Origin: Palsa-506 sp050013415
GTDB taxonomy: Bacteria; Actinomycetota; Actinomycetes; Streptosporangiales; Streptosporangiaceae
Assembly (NCBI GenBank): GCA_050013415.1
Contig: JBEKFH010000012.1
Coordinates: 1-31,494, forward strand
Direction of reading: 5' to 3'
DNA length: 31,494 bases
This document shows positions 30,546 through 31,494 of the stretch, one piece after another (position 1 is the stretch's first letter; each line of letters opens with the position of its first letter). Under the pieces are notes generated by a model. The model saw only the letters and a program-made list of their open reading frames with translations, searched no databases and was not told the origin of the DNA. Made by a program: the position numbers and the translations under genes.

Positions 30546-31494
30546 AGGCCGTCCGGTTGCACAAGTTTCACACCCAGCCCGTGATCGACGAGGTACCAGA
30601 GCCGACCATAACCGGACCGCTCGATGTCATCGTGAAGATCGGCGGAGCCGGCGTCTGCCGTACCGACCTGCACATCATCCTGGGCCAGTGGGACGCGGCG
30701 ATGGGCACCCCGCTGCCGTACATCCTGGGCCACGAGAACGCCGGCTGGGTGCACGAGATCGGCTCCGCGGTCACCAACGTGGCCGTCGGCGACACGGTGA
30801 TCCTGCACCCCACGCCCACCTGCGGGCTGTGCCGCGCCTGCCGGGCCGGCGATGACATGCACTGCATCAACAACTCCTTCCCCGGCCTGTCCCGCGACGG
30901 CGGGATGGCCGAGTACCTGCTCACCTCGGCACGGGCCTGCGTCAAGCTCGACCCGGCGACTAGGCCAGAGGACGTGGCCGCGCTCGCCGACGCCGGAATC
31001 ACCGCCTACCACGCCGTCCGCAAGGCCGTCCCGCTGCTGTACCCGGGCACGACCGCCGTGGTCATCGGGGCCGGCGGCCTCGGCCACATCGGCATCCAGT
31101 GCCTCGCCGCGCTCACCGCAACCAAGATCATCGTGGTGGACCGCAACCCGGACGCGCTCAAGCTCGCCGAGCAGCTCGGCGCGGACCACACCGTGGTCGC
31201 CGACGGCGGGCAGGTCGCCGCTGTGCAGGAGCTGACCGGCGGGCCCGGCGCCCAGGTCGTGTTCGACTTCGTCGCTGAGGAGGGCGCCGAGGCCGAGGGC
31301 TGGCAGATGACCGCGCCGGCCGGCTCGTACTACGTCATCGGCTACGGCGGCACCCTGCACATCCCGACGCTCGACATCATCTCGACCGAGCGCAACATCA
31401 TCGGCAACATCGTCGGCACCTACAACGACCTCGCCGAGCTGATGGTGCTGGCGCAGGCGGGGAAGGTCACCCTGCACACCAGGACCTACCCGCT
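30542..31494 (+). CDS. Zinc-dependent NAD alcohol dehydrogenase (3' end outside window)
   Basis: The frame runs from GTG 30542 to the window edge (317 codons), so the gene is partial. It encodes a medium-chain zinc alcohol dehydrogenase. The catalytic zinc site is Cys39 (GVCRTDLH) and His64-Glu65 (GHENAG); the structural zinc cysteines are 94, 97, 100 and 108 (CGLCRAC...C); the NAD fold is GAGGLGHIGIQ followed by VVDRN, whose Asp favours NAD over NADP. A GAGGAGGA lies just upstream, and the start overlaps the previous stop as GTGA. In propane-oxidising Gordonia an alcohol dehydrogenase gene follows prmABCD similarly, so this one probably oxidises the alcohol made by the monooxygenase. Confidence 0.93.
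   Translation, partial: MKAVRLHKFHTQPVIDEVPEPTITGPLDVIVKIGGAGVCRTDLHIILGQWDAAMGTPLPYILGHENAGWVHEIGSAVTNVAVGDTVILHPTPTCGLCRACRAGDDMHCINNSFPGLSRDGGMAEYLLTSARACVKLDPATRPEDVAALADAGITAYHAVRKAVPLLYPGTTAVVIGAGGLGHIGIQCLAALTATKIIVVDRNPDALKLAEQLGADHTVVADGGQVAAVQELTGGPGAQVVFDFVAEEGAEAEGWQMTAPAGSYYVIGYGGTLHIPTLDIISTERNIIGNIVGTYNDLAELMVLAQAGKVTLHTRTYP

Noticed and set aside
30035..31477. Long minus-strand frame opposite the DUF59-type and alcohol dehydrogenase genes
   Set aside because: The plus-strand alcohol dehydrogenase has all zinc and NAD motifs, so the opposite frame is a shadow.

Overview
The window comes from a high-GC actinobacterium. GC is strongly biased to third codon positions, GTG and TTG starts are common, genes often overlap as GTGA or ATGA, and the families are typical of actinomycetes (SCO6745-like protein, LigD polymerase module, GAF/NarL-type regulator, actinobacterial propane-type monooxygenase). 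I cannot fix the genus. Many tandem minisatellite repeats, inside and between genes, are a second hallmark.

Layout. 1-3094: the C-terminal part of an aldehyde dehydrogenase, a secreted membrane-anchored protein overlapping a lipoprotein, and an SCO6745-family protein. 3149-8843 (minus): a large secreted GH15 glucodextranase-type enzyme, downstream of the E1 beta and E1 alpha subunits of a 2-oxoacid (acetoin/pyruvate-type) dehydrogenase. 9012-11957: repeats, an AT-rich patch, and a NotI-like restriction-modification locus with an intact C5-cytosine methyltransferase and an endonuclease gene that looks damaged. 11958-13678: an alpha/beta hydrolase followed by a LigD-type polymerase-domain protein. 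13821-17534 (minus): a likely carbohydrate operon of class II aldolase, HAD phosphatase, DhaL and DhaK. 17778-19727 (minus): a GAF-histidine kinase fused to a degenerate receiver and LuxR helix-turn-helix. 19901-21270: a DUF433/DUF5615 toxin-antitoxin-like pair and a proline-rich protein.

21572-31494: a complete propane/MimA-type soluble di-iron monooxygenase locus. It has a GAF/Fis activator on the minus strand, an 87-residue small protein, hydroxylase alpha (prmA), reductase (prmB), hydroxylase beta (prmC) and coupling protein (prmD). These are followed by an amidohydrolase-family protein, a DUF59-type Fe-S assembly-like protein and a zinc alcohol dehydrogenase that runs off the end. The monooxygenase would oxidise a short alkane (or similar substrate) to an alcohol, which the dehydrogenase would oxidise further; the DUF59-like and amidohydrolase proteins are probable maturation or accessory factors. 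Two copies of the same inverted repeat flank the small gene and are the best candidate operators.

The most unusual observations are: (a) four in-frame ATG codons in 21-bp repeats, three with their own perfect Shine-Dalgarno, at the start of the glucodextranase gene; (b) tandem repeats of unrelated sequence (46, 37 and 25 bp) that each begin on the stop codon of a minus-strand gene; (c) a NotI homologue lacking a canonical start and about 60 central residues; (d) very strong RNA hairpins inside the prm operon, including three in a row within a coding region; (e) a kinase-regulator fusion whose receiver has lost its acidic pocket.
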